Source: DASXUL01 sp036504855
Lineage (GTDB): Bacteria > Armatimonadota > DTGP01 > JAKQQT01
Reading direction: 5' to 3'
Length of the DNA stretch: 64,000 nt
Assembly: GCA_036504855.1 (NCBI GenBank)
Contig: DASXUL010000192.1
Coordinates: 1 to 64,000, forward strand
Part shown: positions 16,774 through 26,259 of the stretch, in pieces
How the letters are laid out: every line of letters starts with the position of its first letter
Position numbering within the stretch: position 1 is the first letter of the stretch
Made by a program: the position numbers and the translations under genes
Notes under the pieces: generated by a model
Databases searched by the model: none
What the model saw: the letters and a program-made list of their open reading frames with translations, nothing else
What the model was told of the DNA's origin: nothing

Positions 16774-19700
16774 ATGCTCCCGGAACCCGTGTGGCTTGGC
16801 GAAACGGCGTGCATTAGCGCCGAGGAGCCCGTTGTCGGCGGCTTCTGCGCCATCGATGGCCAGCGCTACGCCCGTATCGCGAACGTGGACCGCCTGGCTC
16901 CGTTCCTCATCAGCGTCGTCAGTTGTACCGACCTCTGGCTTTTCGCCGGCAGCAACGGCCCGTTCACCGCGGGGCGCGTTGACCCCAACGGCGCCATCTT
17001 CCCGTACCGCACCGCGGATAAGCTTCTAAGCCACTCCGACACCAGCGGGGCCCACACGACGATGCTCGTTTTGCGCAACGGTCACCGCCGCCTTTGGGAA
17101 CCGTGGCAGCCCAGCGGACTGGCATACCGGATTCGGCGCAGCCTCTATAAGCATGTGCATGGCGCCAGCATCGTGTTCGAGGAGGAGAACGAGGACCTTG
17201 GACTGAGCTTCCAGCGACGCCTCAGCGCGTGCGAACCCTACGGCATCGTCTGCGAGTGCCGCCTCCTCAACACCGGCGCGGAACCGGCGGACGTTCGGTA
17301 CCTGGACGGCTGGCGCCAGTTGTCGGCGCCGGGCGTCTCACAGGAAACGTACTCCCGCTACAGCTACCTGGCGGAGGGATACATGCGCCACGAGCGCGCG
17401 CCAGGCCATCCGCTGGGAATGTACACGTTGAACGCCGGCATCAGCGATACGGCGGAGCCCTCCGAGATGCTCCGCGCCACGGCCGCCTGGTCCTTGGGGC
17501 ACGACAACCCCACGATTCTGCTTTCGGATCGGCAGACCGCCGCGTTCCGGCGAGGCGAGCCCGTGTCATCGGAGGATGAGGTGCGCGGCGAGACCGGCGC
17601 CTTCCTCGTAGCCGACAAAGCAACGATCCCGCCCGGCGAGGCGCGCGCGTGGGTCAACGCGGTGGATACCAACCTCGATCACGAAGGGCTGATCCGCCTG
17701 CTGGATGAACTGGACGAGCCCGAATGCCTCGCGCCCGCCCTCCAGCAAAGCATTGCGGCAAACCATGATGGGATCCGCCGGCTGATCGCCGGCGCCGATG
17801 GGCTCCAACAATCCGCTGATGAGGCGGCCAGCGTCCATCACTTCTCCAACGCGCTCTTCAACTGCCTTCGGGGAGGCGCGTTCGGAGACTCCTATCGAGC
17901 GCCGAAGGCCGATCTGCGGCTCTTCCTTCGATCGCGCAGCAGAGCGGTTGCCGAGCGGCGCGCCGCCTGGCTGGATGCGCTTCCCGAGGAATTGACCCTG
18001 CCCGGCTTTCAACGCGCGGCGGCGGAGACGGGCGATGCTCAGCTCATCCGGCTGGCGCGCGAATACCTGCCCCTCACGTTCAGCCGGCGGCACGGAGACC
18101 CCAGCCGGCCCTGGAATCACTTCTCGATCCACGTCAAGGACGCCGCCGGCCGGCCCGTCTATGGCTATCAGGGAAACTGGCGCGACATCTTCCAGAACTG
18201 GGAGGGCCTCGCGCTCAGCTATCCGGAAGCCCTGGATAGCATGATCGCCGTCTTCCTCAACGCCTCCACGGCGGACGGGCATAACCCGTACCGCATCACG
18301 CGCGAAGGCATCGACTGGGAAGTGCACGACAAAGCCGACCCATGGAGCAACATCGGGTACTGGGGCGACCACCAGATCGTCTACCTTCTGCGCCTGCTGG
18401 AGGCGTCTGAGCGCTACCATCCGGGGCGCCTGGCCGCGGGCTTGCGCGAAGAGGTTTTCTCCTACGCCAACGTGCCGTACGAGATCGCCGGGTTCGATGC
18501 GATGGTCCGGGACCCGCGCCACACCATCGCGTTCAACCACGATCTGCACGAGCGCGTGATGCTCCGGTCGGCCACCGAAGGCGCCGATGCCAAGCTGTTG
18601 GCCGACCCCGAGGGGGATGTGCTGCTCGTCTCTCTGGCGGAGAAGCTGCTGGTCCCGCTGTTGGCGAAACTCACCAGCTTCGTTCCGGGCGGCGGAATCT
18701 GGCTCAACACGCAGCGGCCCGAATGGAACGACGCCAACAACGCGCTCGCGGGCTGGGGCCTTTCGGTGGTAACGGTCCAGTACCTGCGCCGCTACCTCGC
18801 CTTCCTGGACGGCGTTCTGGCCGGCGCCGCCGAAGCGCCGGTTAGCGTGTCGACCCCGGTAGCCGCGCTGCTCCGGCGGTTGGCCCCGATCCTCGCCGGC
18901 GCCGGATCCGGGCTCGACGACGGCGCGCGGTTCGCGGCGATGCGCGAGCTGGGTTACGCCGGGGAAGAGTACAGGAATGCGGTCTACCGGGAGGGGCTGA
19001 GGGGACGCGCGGACATCGCCATCGGAGAGATCCGCTCGTTCATAGCGGCCGCCCTCGGGCCGATCGAGCAGACCATTCGGGCCAACCGCGCCGCCGACGG
19101 CCTCACGGCGAGCTACAACGTCCTTCACATCGAGGACGGCCGCGCGGAGGTGAAGGGCCTCTTCCCCATGCTGGAAGGCCAGGTGGCCGCGCTCTCCTCC
19201 GGTCTGTTGACGCCGGAAGAGTCGGCGGCCCTGCTGCGCGCGCTCCGGACCAGCGATCTCTACCGCGAAGACCAGAAGAGCTACATGCTCTATCCGGATC
19301 GCGAGATGAAGCCGTTCCTGACGCGCAATGCCCTTCCCCACGATGCAACTCAGATGGCGCCTGTGCTGAACGATCTGCTGGCCGCGCAAGACAGATCACT
19401 GGCGGCTCCCGATTCCCACGGGCGCTGGCGATTCAGCGCCGACCTCTGCAACGCAAGGGACCTCACCCGCCGCCTGAACGCGTTAGCCGCCGACGCAACG
19501 TGGAGCGCCGCCGTGGAACGCGACCGGCAGGCGATTCTGGATCTTTGGGAGGCCGTCTTCCGGCATAACGAGTTCACCGGCCGCAGCGGAACGTTCTTCA
19601 TGTTCGAGGGGCTGGGAAGCGTCTACTGGCACATGGTGGCGAAGCTGCTGGTGGCCGTCCAGGAGACGTGGCGCCGCGCCGTGGACGGCGGCGCCGACCC

Positions 19701-20250
19701 GCGCCTGATCGAGGAGCTGGCCGAGAGATACCGGGACGTTCGCGACGGCCTGGGTTTCCGCAAGACGCCCGCGGAGTACGGCGCCTTCCCGACCGACCCC
19801 TATTCCCACACCCCCCGCAACCGCGGCGCGCAACAGCCGGGCATGACGGGCCAGGTGAAGGAGGAGATCATCACGCGGCTGGGCGAACTCGGCGTGGAAG
19901 TGAGCGACGGCTGCCTGCGCTTCCTCCCGCGCCTGCTCCAGCCCAACGAGTTCAGCCCGAGCGAGCGGGAGTTCCGATGGGTGGATGTGGCGGGAGAGGA
20001 GCGAACCTGCCGGTTGCCGGCCAACAGCCTGGCGTTCACCGTCTGCCAGGTCCCAGTCGTCTACACGCTTGACGGCCTGCGGGGCATCACGGTCTGGCGT
20101 TCGGGCCGAGCCGATATACAACCGGAGGCCGTCGTCCTAACCCCAGAAGACAGCGCCGCCATCTTCGCCCGCACCGGCGAAGTGGATCTGATTCGCGTGA
20201 AATGCGACGAGATCGGGGTCCGGGTTCCGGATTCCGGATTCCGAGTCTGA
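16774..20250 (+). CDS. Large protein of unknown function, possible carbohydrate-active (alpha/alpha)6 fold
   Basis: A 1158-residue protein with no signal peptide or membrane helix, so probably cytoplasmic. I do not recognise a family with certainty. The middle part (about 470-620) has aromatic and acidic clusters (YGYQGNWRDIFQNWEGLALS, REGIDWEVHDKADPWSNIGY, WGDHQIVYLLRLLE) reminiscent of (alpha/alpha)6 glycoside hydrolases or phosphorylases such as GH94. An N-terminal beta-rich region (1-330) would fit the beta-sandwich of such enzymes. Promoter and operators place it under LacI-type control with polysaccharide genes. The ATG at 16774 follows AAAGGA; an earlier frame start at 16708 lies across the second operator. 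The last 13 codons are made by an inserted palindrome. Confidence 0.6.
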   Translation: MLPEPVWLGETACISAEEPVVGGFCAIDGQRYARIANVDRLAPFLISVVSCTDLWLFAGSNGPFTAGRVDPNGAIFPYRTADKLLSHSDTSGAHTTMLVLRNGHRRLWEPWQPSGLAYRIRRSLYKHVHGASIVFEEENEDLGLSFQRRLSACEPYGIVCECRLLNTGAEPADVRYLDGWRQLSAPGVSQETYSRYSYLAEGYMRHERAPGHPLGMYTLNAGISDTAEPSEMLRATAAWSLGHDNPTILLSDRQTAAFRRGEPVSSEDEVRGETGAFLVADKATIPPGEARAWVNAVDTNLDHEGLIRLLDELDEPECLAPALQQSIAANHDGIRRLIAGADGLQQSADEAASVHHFSNALFNCLRGGAFGDSYRAPKADLRLFLRSRSRAVAERRAAWLDALPEELTLPGFQRAAAETGDAQLIRLAREYLPLTFSRRHGDPSRPWNHFSIHVKDAAGRPVYGYQGNWRDIFQNWEGLALSYPEALDSMIAVFLNASTADGHNPYRITREGIDWEVHDKADPWSNIGYWGDHQIVYLLRLLEASERYHPGRLAAGLREEVFSYANVPYEIAGFDAMVRDPRHTIAFNHDLHERVMLRSATEGADAKLLADPEGDVLLVSLAEKLLVPLLAKLTSFVPGGGIWLNTQRPEWNDANNALAGWGLSVVTVQYLRRYLAFLDGVLAGAAEAPVSVSTPVAALLRRLAPILAGAGSGLDDGARFAAMRELGYAGEEYRNAVYREGLRGRADIAIGEIRSFIAAALGPIEQTIRANRAADGLTASYNVLHIEDGRAEVKGLFPMLEGQVAALSSGLLTPEESAALLRALRTSDLYREDQKSYMLYPDREMKPFLTRNALPHDATQMAPVLNDLLAAQDRSLAAPDSHGRWRFSADLCNARDLTRRLNALAADATWSAAVERDRQAILDLWEAVFRHNEFTGRSGTFFMFEGLGSVYWHMVAKLLVAVQETWRRAVDGGADPRLIEELAERYRDVRDGLGFRKTPAEYGAFPTDPYSHTPRNRGAQQPGMTGQVKEEIITRLGELGVEVSDGCLRFLPRLLQPNEFSPSEREFRWVDVAGEERTCRLPANSLAFTVCQVPVVYTLDGLRGITVWRSGRADIQPEAVVLTPEDSAAIFARTGEVDLIRVKCDEIGVRVPDSGFRV

Positions 20251-20327
20251 CACGCGAGAGGCCATCTGGTTGAAGAGCATTTCGCCTGTCGGTCGCGAAT
20301 CCGGAATCCGGAACCCGGACCCCGATC
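20211..20327. repeat. Perfect 31-bp-arm inverted repeat spanning a gene end
   Basis: Arms 20211-20241 and 20297-20327 are exact reverse complements, each built from a GGATTCCGGATTC-like internal repeat. The left arm is coding for the C-terminus of the upstream gene (about VRVPDSGF) and its stop codon lies in the 55-base loop. The right arm ends 10 bases before the next promoter. It may also terminate transcription. Confidence 0.85.
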
Positions 20328-20336
20328 CGTTTCGGC

Positions 20337-20365
20337 TTGACAACTTTGCCGCCGTGGGGTATCCT
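20337..20365 (+). promoter_or_regulatory. Sigma-70-type promoter of lacI-type gene 1
   Basis: TTGACA at 20337-20342 and TATCCT at 20360-20365 with a 17-base spacer. Operators start 6 bases after the -10, exactly as at 16685/16691, pointing to autoregulation. Confidence 0.7.
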
Positions 20366-20370
20366 TTAGT

Positions 20371-20402
20371 CAAGCGCTTGTCCTGGCTGGCGAAAGCGCT
20401 TG
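20371..20402. promoter_or_regulatory. Paired LacI-family operators
   Basis: CAAGCGCTTG at 20371-20380 and AAAGCGCTTG (one mismatch) at 20393-20402; centres are again 22 bp apart. TAGT precedes the first palindrome at both promoter sites. Confidence 0.8.
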
Positions 20403-20443
20403 TCCTAACCGTACAGCCGCCATCATAGGAACCGGAAACTCAC

Positions 20444-21484
20444 GTGTCACTCCAACGAATCGCCGAACAGGCTGGGGTCTCTCCCTCCACGGTCTCCCGC
20501 GTGGTGAATAACAAGCACGCTGGAAAGGTCAGCGAGGCGACGCGCCGTCGCATCCTCGACCTGGCGCGCGACATGCACTACCTGCCGAACTCGCAGGCCG
20601 TGGCGCTTGCCACCGGCCGCCCCCCCAACACGCTCGGCCTCGTGATTCCGTACTACTCACACACGTTTCGCAGCTTCTACTTCTCCGAGGTCTCTTCCGG
20701 CGTCCTCGATACCGCGCGCCGGCGCCAGATGGACGTCAACCTCCTGGTCCACCACGACGACACCGCAAGCGGCTATCGCCGCCTCCTCGCAGGCAACCGC
20801 GTGGCGGGGGTGGTTCTGTTTGGAGACCAAACGAACGCCTGCGCCATCAGCATCTGCCGCGAGGCCGGCATGCCGTTCGTGGTCGTGAACCCGGACGCCG
20901 CTAGCGCGGAGGTCCCCAGCGTGGGCAGCGACAACGAAGGCGGCGCCTACGACGCCACGCGGCGCCTGATTCAGTTGGGGCACACGCAGATTGCCTTCAT
21001 CACCGGACCGGAGGGCCGCCCGGACGCTGAGAGCCGCTACGCCGGGTACCGGAAGGCGCTCCAGGAAGCGGGAATCGCGTTACTGCCGGCCCTCGTCGCG
21101 CGCGGCGATTTCTCGGAAAAGGGCGGCCGCGAAGCCATGCGCCGCCTGCTGGCCGGGGAGCCCCGCCCGACCGCCGTCTTCGCCGCTAACGACCAGTCGG
21201 CCATCGCCGCGATGTCGGTAGCAAAGCGCGCGGGCCTGCGCGTGCCGCAAGACATCGCCATGATTGGCTTCGATGATATCCCGCTCGCCCAGCATGTCCA
21301 GCCCGCACTGACGACGATCCACCAGCCCATCTACCGGATGGGGCAGTGCGCCGCCGAGATCCTGATGGCCCGGATAGGGTCCATGGGGAACTCCAATAGG
21401 GATGCCGACGTCCAAATCCTGCGAACGCGCCTCGTCGTTCGCGAATCCTGCGGGGCGAAACGCGCCCCGCAACTTGACGCCTAG
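20444..21484 (+). CDS. LacI-family transcriptional regulator 1
   Basis: A 346-residue repressor. The helix-turn-helix (SLQRIAEQAGVSPSTVSRVV) is at residues 2-21 and the hinge helix near 50 (NSQAVALATGR). A periplasmic-binding-type effector domain follows, with GFDDIPLAQHVQPALTTI near 275 typical of sugar-responsive LacI proteins. It is 346 residues, normal for the family. GTG start at 20444. It has paired operators in its own promoter and lies between the 1158-aa gene and a pseudopilin/glycosidase group that also carries an operator, so it likely controls all of them. It is a close paralogue of the regulator at 48630; HTFRSFYFSEVSSGVLD here matches HVFRSFYWSEISSGVLD there. Confidence 0.92.
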   Translation: MSLQRIAEQAGVSPSTVSRVVNNKHAGKVSEATRRRILDLARDMHYLPNSQAVALATGRPPNTLGLVIPYYSHTFRSFYFSEVSSGVLDTARRRQMDVNLLVHHDDTASGYRRLLAGNRVAGVVLFGDQTNACAISICREAGMPFVVVNPDAASAEVPSVGSDNEGGAYDATRRLIQLGHTQIAFITGPEGRPDAESRYAGYRKALQEAGIALLPALVARGDFSEKGGREAMRRLLAGEPRPTAVFAANDQSAIAAMSVAKRAGLRVPQDIAMIGFDDIPLAQHVQPALTTIHQPIYRMGQCAAEILMARIGSMGNSNRDADVQILRTRLVVRESCGAKRAPQLDA

Positions 21485-21549
21485 CGGGCCAGCGCAGATC
21501 ACGCCCCGCATTCACCTGATAACCGCCGTGAGGCTTTAGGTCGGAGCAG

Positions 21550-21567
21550 AGGACAAGCGCTTGTCCT
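21550..21567. promoter_or_regulatory. LacI-type operator before the pseudopilin gene
   Basis: AGGACAAGCGCTTGTCCT is a perfect 18-bp palindrome containing the CAAGCGCTTG core. It sits 15 bases before the pseudopilin start codon, overlapping its likely leader, and lies in the gap after lacI 1. Confidence 0.8.
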
Positions 21568-21582
21568 TTGAGGGAAACTCGC

Positions 21583-22359
21583 ATGAAAGCACCGCATAAG
21601 GGATTCACCCTGATCGAGTTGTTGGTGGTGATCGCAATCATCGCGATCCTCGCCGCCATCCTCTTCCCCGTCTTCGCGAAGGCGCGGGAACGAGCGAACG
21701 CGACGGCCTGCATCAGCAACGAGAAGCAGATCGGCATCGCGCTGACCCAGTACGCAAACGACTACGACGAGAAGTATCCCCCCGAACGGATACCGCCCGG
21801 CTGGACGCTTGGCAAGCCCACATGGAAGGACGCCCTGGATCCGCTCATCAAGTCGAAGAACGTGTGGGTCTGCCCCAGCAACCAGTTCGCGTGGGCCAAC
21901 ACGCCGTCCCCGTTTGGCGTGGGCCAACCCGGCGATGAGTGCGGCCGCTTCCCCCGCTCCTACGCCTACAACGGCGACATCTTCTATCAGGACCCCACCT
22001 CTCAGTTCAAGGCCGTCCCGCTATCGAGGTTCAAGAACCCGTCTGGCACCATCCTGTTCGTTGAGTCCAGGGCCAGCTATTCCGACCTGCCGGCCGCCGG
22101 CGGCGGCCCGGCCTGGGCGGAAACCGGTTGGATACGCCCCACCATCCCGAACCCCAAGACCAACGCCGGGGCCTTCAACGTCCATTCCGGAATGATCAAC
22201 TTCATCTTCGCGGATACGCACGTCCAGGCCCTGAAGCTGATCAAGACCCTCGTTCCGCAGCAGATGTGGTCGCCGGACCCAACCGCCACAACCAGCGCCG
22301 GCTCGAACAACCAGAGCTACGCGAGCATCGCCAGCCAGATGCTGCCTGAGTATCAGTAA
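21583..22359 (+). CDS. Type IV pseudopilin-like protein (DUF1559/H-X9-DG type) 1
   Basis: A 258-residue protein with a class III-type prepilin leader: KGFTLIELLVVIAIIAILAA at residues 5-24, cut after Gly6, with Glu at +5. The LFPVFAKARERA continuation is typical of Armatimonadota. The globular part ends in HSGMINFIFADTHV, matching the H-X9-DG-like end. These proteins are processed by a prepilin peptidase and held in the inner membrane or assembled into fibres; the individual role is unknown. The ATG at 21583 lies directly after the operator. The downstream glycosidase starts 7 bases after the stop, so they are probably co-transcribed. Confidence 0.88.
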   Translation: MKAPHKGFTLIELLVVIAIIAILAAILFPVFAKARERANATACISNEKQIGIALTQYANDYDEKYPPERIPPGWTLGKPTWKDALDPLIKSKNVWVCPSNQFAWANTPSPFGVGQPGDECGRFPRSYAYNGDIFYQDPTSQFKAVPLSRFKNPSGTILFVESRASYSDLPAAGGGPAWAETGWIRPTIPNPKTNAGAFNVHSGMINFIFADTHVQALKLIKTLVPQQMWSPDPTATTSAGSNNQSYASIASQMLPEYQ

Positions 22360-22366
22360 CCACGCC

Positions 22367-24508
22367 ATGGCCAACCGCCTTGCTGCCGCCGTTGTCGCTG
22401 TCATTTCCCTTGCCTCCGGATCCAGGGCCGCGGATCATCGCGTCTGGCTGGCGATCCAGAACGATTGGGAGGGAAAGAGGGGCTTTTCCCTGAGCCTGGA
22501 GAACAGCGGCTCGTCGGAGCCCCTCCGCCTCGGCTCCATGAGGATCGTCCTAGGCGTTGCAGACGGGAAGCAGTGGCGCTATCTGGAGCAAACGCCGGCC
22601 TGGAAACTGGACCGCGACTACACCTTCAAAGCGGTAATCGCCCCGCTGAACGCCAAGTTGTACCTGGATGGCGCGCTCTTGGGCGAGCTTCCGGGCGCCT
22701 TCGCCCCGGCCGCCGGCAGCGTGGACGCATACCATTCGCCGGGCTTCGCCCGCAGCGCCGCGGACTACTGCGTTCTCGAGTCGGCCCTCTCTCTCGCGTC
22801 CAACTCGAGGCGCAGCGCCGACGCCCGGTGGCCCGGCCTGAAAGCGCTCCCCATGCCGATGCGGCTCTATGAGCCGCAGGACCCAAAGCTCATCGCCTGG
22901 ACCACAAAGGCCGGCGAAACCCTTACCGTTACCGCCAAGGTCCGGTTCGCGGCCTGGCCGGATGCCCGGACCCTGGCTCCCTTCGTGGACCGGTACGGCC
23001 AACCGATTCACGCGCGGTACCCCGGAAAGGTGAAGAGCGACAAGGACCTTGCGGCTGCGATTGCCGATGAGAAGGCCCACGCGAAGGGCTGGGCGCCCGC
23101 GCCGGATCGCGACCGCTTCGGCGGCGGCACGAAGGCAGGCTGGCGCGAGAAGCCCACTGGCTTCTTCGGCGTCGCCAAGCGCAACGGCTTCTGGTGGCTC
23201 ATCTCGCCGGAGGGCAACCCGCTCTTCTACGTGAGCCTCTGTACGGCGGACCGGGCAGCGTGGGAGCGCACGCCCGTCACCGGCCGCGAGTTCCTCTTCG
23301 CCGAGCTTCCGCCGAAGTCCGAGCCATTTTCGCGCGCCTGGGCCGCAAACCCATGGGGCTGGAACGACAACGTCGACTATGTTTCGTTCTACACCGCAAA
23401 CCTCGCTCGGAAATACGGCGATGGTTGGTACGCGAAAACGGAAACCCTCCTCCCGAGCCGGCTCCGCCAATGGGGCTTCTCCGGCGTGGGGAAGTGGAGT
23501 GACAGCGGCCTGCCCTCCGTCCCCAACATCGCTGTGATCTACCACGAAGGCGTGCCCGAGCTGACCCGGCATCCGGATGTATTCGACGCCTCGGTCCGCG
23601 AAACCTTCGAGTCCGTGCTGCGCCGCCAGATCGAGCCGCGAAAGGCCGATCCGTGGCTCGTGGGCTGGTCGGTGGGCAACGAATACGGCGAGATCATCCC
23701 GAAGGACGAGGTAACGGAGATCCTCGCGAAGCCCGCTGCCGCGCCGGCGAAGCGCGCGCTGATCGATCACTGCGTTGACACGATCTACGCCGGCGACGCC
23801 GCCGCGGCGGGCAAAGCCTGGCAGTTGGCGGCCGTCAGCCGGGATGACCTCTACGCCGCCGCCCCGAAGCCGAACGACGCCGATATCGAGACGATGCGCC
23901 GCTTCTTCGCCGACCGGTACTACGGGTTCATCTATGAAACTGTGAAGAAGATCGACCCCAACCACCTCTATCTCGGGTTCTGGGTCCTACCCGGATGGTG
24001 GGAGAACGAGGCCGACTGGAGCCTCATCGGGGCCCACTGCGACGTTCTGGGATACGACCGATATGCCGCCGAGTTCTCCGACGCGAACATGGACCGCTGG
24101 ATGGCGAAAACCGGCAAGCCGGTTCTCTGCGGAGAGTTCTCCTTCCCGCCGTTCGCCGGAGGCCGGCGGGGCTTGGGCGTTTACGCCGCGATCTCGACGG
24201 AAGACGATCGCGACGCGGCAAACCACTACCGCCGTTGGGTGAGCGCCGCCGCGCGCAACCCTTACTGCGTTGGCGTGAGTTACTTCCAGTACCGCGACCA
24301 ACCGATCACCGGCCGGGGCCCCGGCGGGGGCGCGAACCTGGTCTCAGACGAGCACTACGCATTCGGCCTTGTGGACATCACCGACCGGCCGAAATGGGAC
24401 TTGTTGGATACTGTGCGCGCGGCGAACATGGCCGCGTTCGGACTCCGCCGCGATTCCACCCGCGCGGCGGACAACCCGGACGCCAGCGCCGCGCCTTCGA
24501 TCAAGTAG
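22367..24508 (+). CDS. Secreted clan GH-A glycoside hydrolase (agarase GH50-like)
   Basis: A 713-residue exported enzyme. Signal peptide about 1-22 (SLASGSRAA). Residues 25-160 form a beta-sandwich that could bind carbohydrate. The barrel begins near 260 (PTGFFGVAKRNGFWWLISPE, wording found in beta-agarase-like proteins). The clan GH-A acid/base is the Glu of GWSVGNEYGE near residue 440, and the nucleophile is probably the Glu of PVLCGEFSFPP near 590. Exact substrate is uncertain; agarose is only the closest family hint and other galactan-type substrates are possible. Probably in one transcript with pseudopilin 1 and under LacI 1. Confidence 0.72.
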   Translation: MANRLAAAVVAVISLASGSRAADHRVWLAIQNDWEGKRGFSLSLENSGSSEPLRLGSMRIVLGVADGKQWRYLEQTPAWKLDRDYTFKAVIAPLNAKLYLDGALLGELPGAFAPAAGSVDAYHSPGFARSAADYCVLESALSLASNSRRSADARWPGLKALPMPMRLYEPQDPKLIAWTTKAGETLTVTAKVRFAAWPDARTLAPFVDRYGQPIHARYPGKVKSDKDLAAAIADEKAHAKGWAPAPDRDRFGGGTKAGWREKPTGFFGVAKRNGFWWLISPEGNPLFYVSLCTADRAAWERTPVTGREFLFAELPPKSEPFSRAWAANPWGWNDNVDYVSFYTANLARKYGDGWYAKTETLLPSRLRQWGFSGVGKWSDSGLPSVPNIAVIYHEGVPELTRHPDVFDASVRETFESVLRRQIEPRKADPWLVGWSVGNEYGEIIPKDEVTEILAKPAAAPAKRALIDHCVDTIYAGDAAAAGKAWQLAAVSRDDLYAAAPKPNDADIETMRRFFADRYYGFIYETVKKIDPNHLYLGFWVLPGWWENEADWSLIGAHCDVLGYDRYAAEFSDANMDRWMAKTGKPVLCGEFSFPPFAGGRRGLGVYAAISTEDDRDAANHYRRWVSAAARNPYCVGVSYFQYRDQPITGRGPGGGANLVSDEHYAFGLVDITDRPKWDLLDTVRAANMAAFGLRRDSTRAADNPDASAAPSIK

Positions 24509-24679
24509 ACCCTCTCTCGGGCTCCGCCCGGGACGAGATAACCATCTTGCCGCAGCGGGCGCTTATCCGAGAGCGCCGCCAGACGCGAAACGGGATGCCG
24601 CCCGAATGGAAGCGCCGGAGCTTCGTTGGCCGTCCGACGGATCCGCGGGGATGCGTCCTATCCGAGAGGACTAATAGAG

Positions 24680-26236
24680 ATGACAGCGAAAATGCCGTTC
24701 AGATCGCGCTTCATCGCGGGCGTTGCGTTACTGACGCTCGGAGCGGCCACAGCCGTGGCCGTGGACCCCATCACCGTCGACCCGAGGAACGCCACGGCGT
24801 GCTACATTGCCGGGCGGGCCTGGGCCGGCAATGCCGCCACGCCGGTGATCAATGCCGACGGCGCCATCAGCTACTACTACAACGCAAGCTGGGTTGAGAT
24901 ACCGTTCACCGTGGTGACGCCGGGCATCTACGACGCTTCCTTCACCGTGTACACCCCGGTGGCCGACCTCACCGCGCAGATCGACGTGCGTCCGAAATCC
25001 TCGAACGTTCACTACATCACACCGGATTTCGCCATTCCAAACACCGGTGACTGGGGAACCCCCGGCGATGTGGCGGTTACGGGTATCCCGCTCCTCCAGG
25101 CGGGCGACTACCTCCTGCGGGTCTACAACACCAAGCTGATCCACAACAACACGGCGGCGGACCGGGCGCCGGGTTACGATGCCGACAGCGGCTTCAACTG
25201 GTCCATCATCACGCTGACCAACACCGGCGATCTTCCGCCCATGGGAACGGTTTCCGGAGCTGTGAAGAGCGCCGACATGGGCGCGGTTCCGGTGGCCGAC
25301 GCCTTCGTGATGGCGAACACGGGAACGCCCGCGCCGGAGCCGGGACCCTTCTGGCAGAAGGGATACTGGACAACCACCGCCGCCGATGGGTCCTTCACCC
25401 TGCCGGCGCCGGCCGGAGCCAACAACGTGCAGGCCGGTCAGCCTTCCATGTACGCCATCAGCGGCTCCCCCGTGGCGCAAGCCACCGTCGCCGCCGGGCA
25501 GACCTCAGCCGTTGATCTGAACCTGCCGTCCCGATTCACCAAAGACCAGGACGGCAAGTACACGGTGAAGGTCGAGTCCGAGTACTTCACCGGAAAAGAC
25601 CCCGACGCGTTTTCGACTTCTCCGGGAGCCTATGCCTCAAGCCCGGTTGTCATCCAGGGCCAGGCGCCCGCGTCCAACGGCTTCTTCTGCGGCTACATGG
25701 ACGTAGGCAACTACGTAGACGTGCCGGTTGACATCCCCGCCGGGCAGGGCGGCGAGTACACCGTGACGGACTTGTACTTCAACGGTTACTGGGATGGGTC
25801 GAGCTTCAAGGATGCCATCACGAAGATCACGGCCAACCTCGGGACGGCGGACGAGAACAGCGTTGAGGCCACTGAGCCGAACTCCGCCCCCTCCGGCAGC
25901 GCGAACCCCAGCGATGGATACACAACGCAAGGCTCCACCACATTCGCAGCCCCGATTGTGCTGAAGGCAGGGCACAACCTCGTCCGCCTCACCAACATGG
26001 GCGACGGCGCCGTGAATGCAGCGGCGGCGTGGGATGCGTTCGTCCTGGTGCAGAAGAACGTGCCCGTAACGGCCACCGCGCGCCAGGCCCTCCGTATCGC
26101 CGCCGGGTTGGACGCTGGGCCATCCCCGGCCGCCGGCGCGGCTTTCACCGCGCTGAACCTCAACACGTCCGGCGCCTCCGCCGGAGTCATCGACATCACC
26201 GACGCCATCGCGCTTGCCAAGGCCGGCAAGCTCTAA
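24680..26236 (+). CDS. Secreted carbohydrate-binding-like protein with dockerin-like C-terminus (single-unit form)
   Basis: A 518-residue exported protein. Signal peptide about 1-27 (GAATAVAVD). Order of domains: a beta-sandwich (30-190; WVEIPFTVVTPGIYDASFTV, GDYLLRVYNTKLIHNN), a carboxypeptidase-regulatory-like Ig fold (about 190-300; GTVSGAVKSADMGAVPVADA), a CBM6/35-like module (300-460; KVESEYF, MDVGNYVDVPVDIPAGQGGE) and a C-terminal helix pair, ALRIAAGLDAGP then VIDITDAIALAKAG. It matches each half of the protein at 51775. No catalytic residues seen. It follows the GH-A enzyme and probably binds the same glycan. The start was chosen at 24680, after GAGAGGA. Confidence 0.75.
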   Translation: MTAKMPFRSRFIAGVALLTLGAATAVAVDPITVDPRNATACYIAGRAWAGNAATPVINADGAISYYYNASWVEIPFTVVTPGIYDASFTVYTPVADLTAQIDVRPKSSNVHYITPDFAIPNTGDWGTPGDVAVTGIPLLQAGDYLLRVYNTKLIHNNTAADRAPGYDADSGFNWSIITLTNTGDLPPMGTVSGAVKSADMGAVPVADAFVMANTGTPAPEPGPFWQKGYWTTTAADGSFTLPAPAGANNVQAGQPSMYAISGSPVAQATVAAGQTSAVDLNLPSRFTKDQDGKYTVKVESEYFTGKDPDAFSTSPGAYASSPVVIQGQAPASNGFFCGYMDVGNYVDVPVDIPAGQGGEYTVTDLYFNGYWDGSSFKDAITKITANLGTADENSVEATEPNSAPSGSANPSDGYTTQGSTTFAAPIVLKAGHNLVRLTNMGDGAVNAAAAWDAFVLVQKNVPVTATARQALRIAAGLDAGPSPAAGAAFTALNLNTSGASAGVIDITDAIALAKAGKL

Positions 26237-26259
26237 CGCAATCGCCTCGGGCCGGCCCA

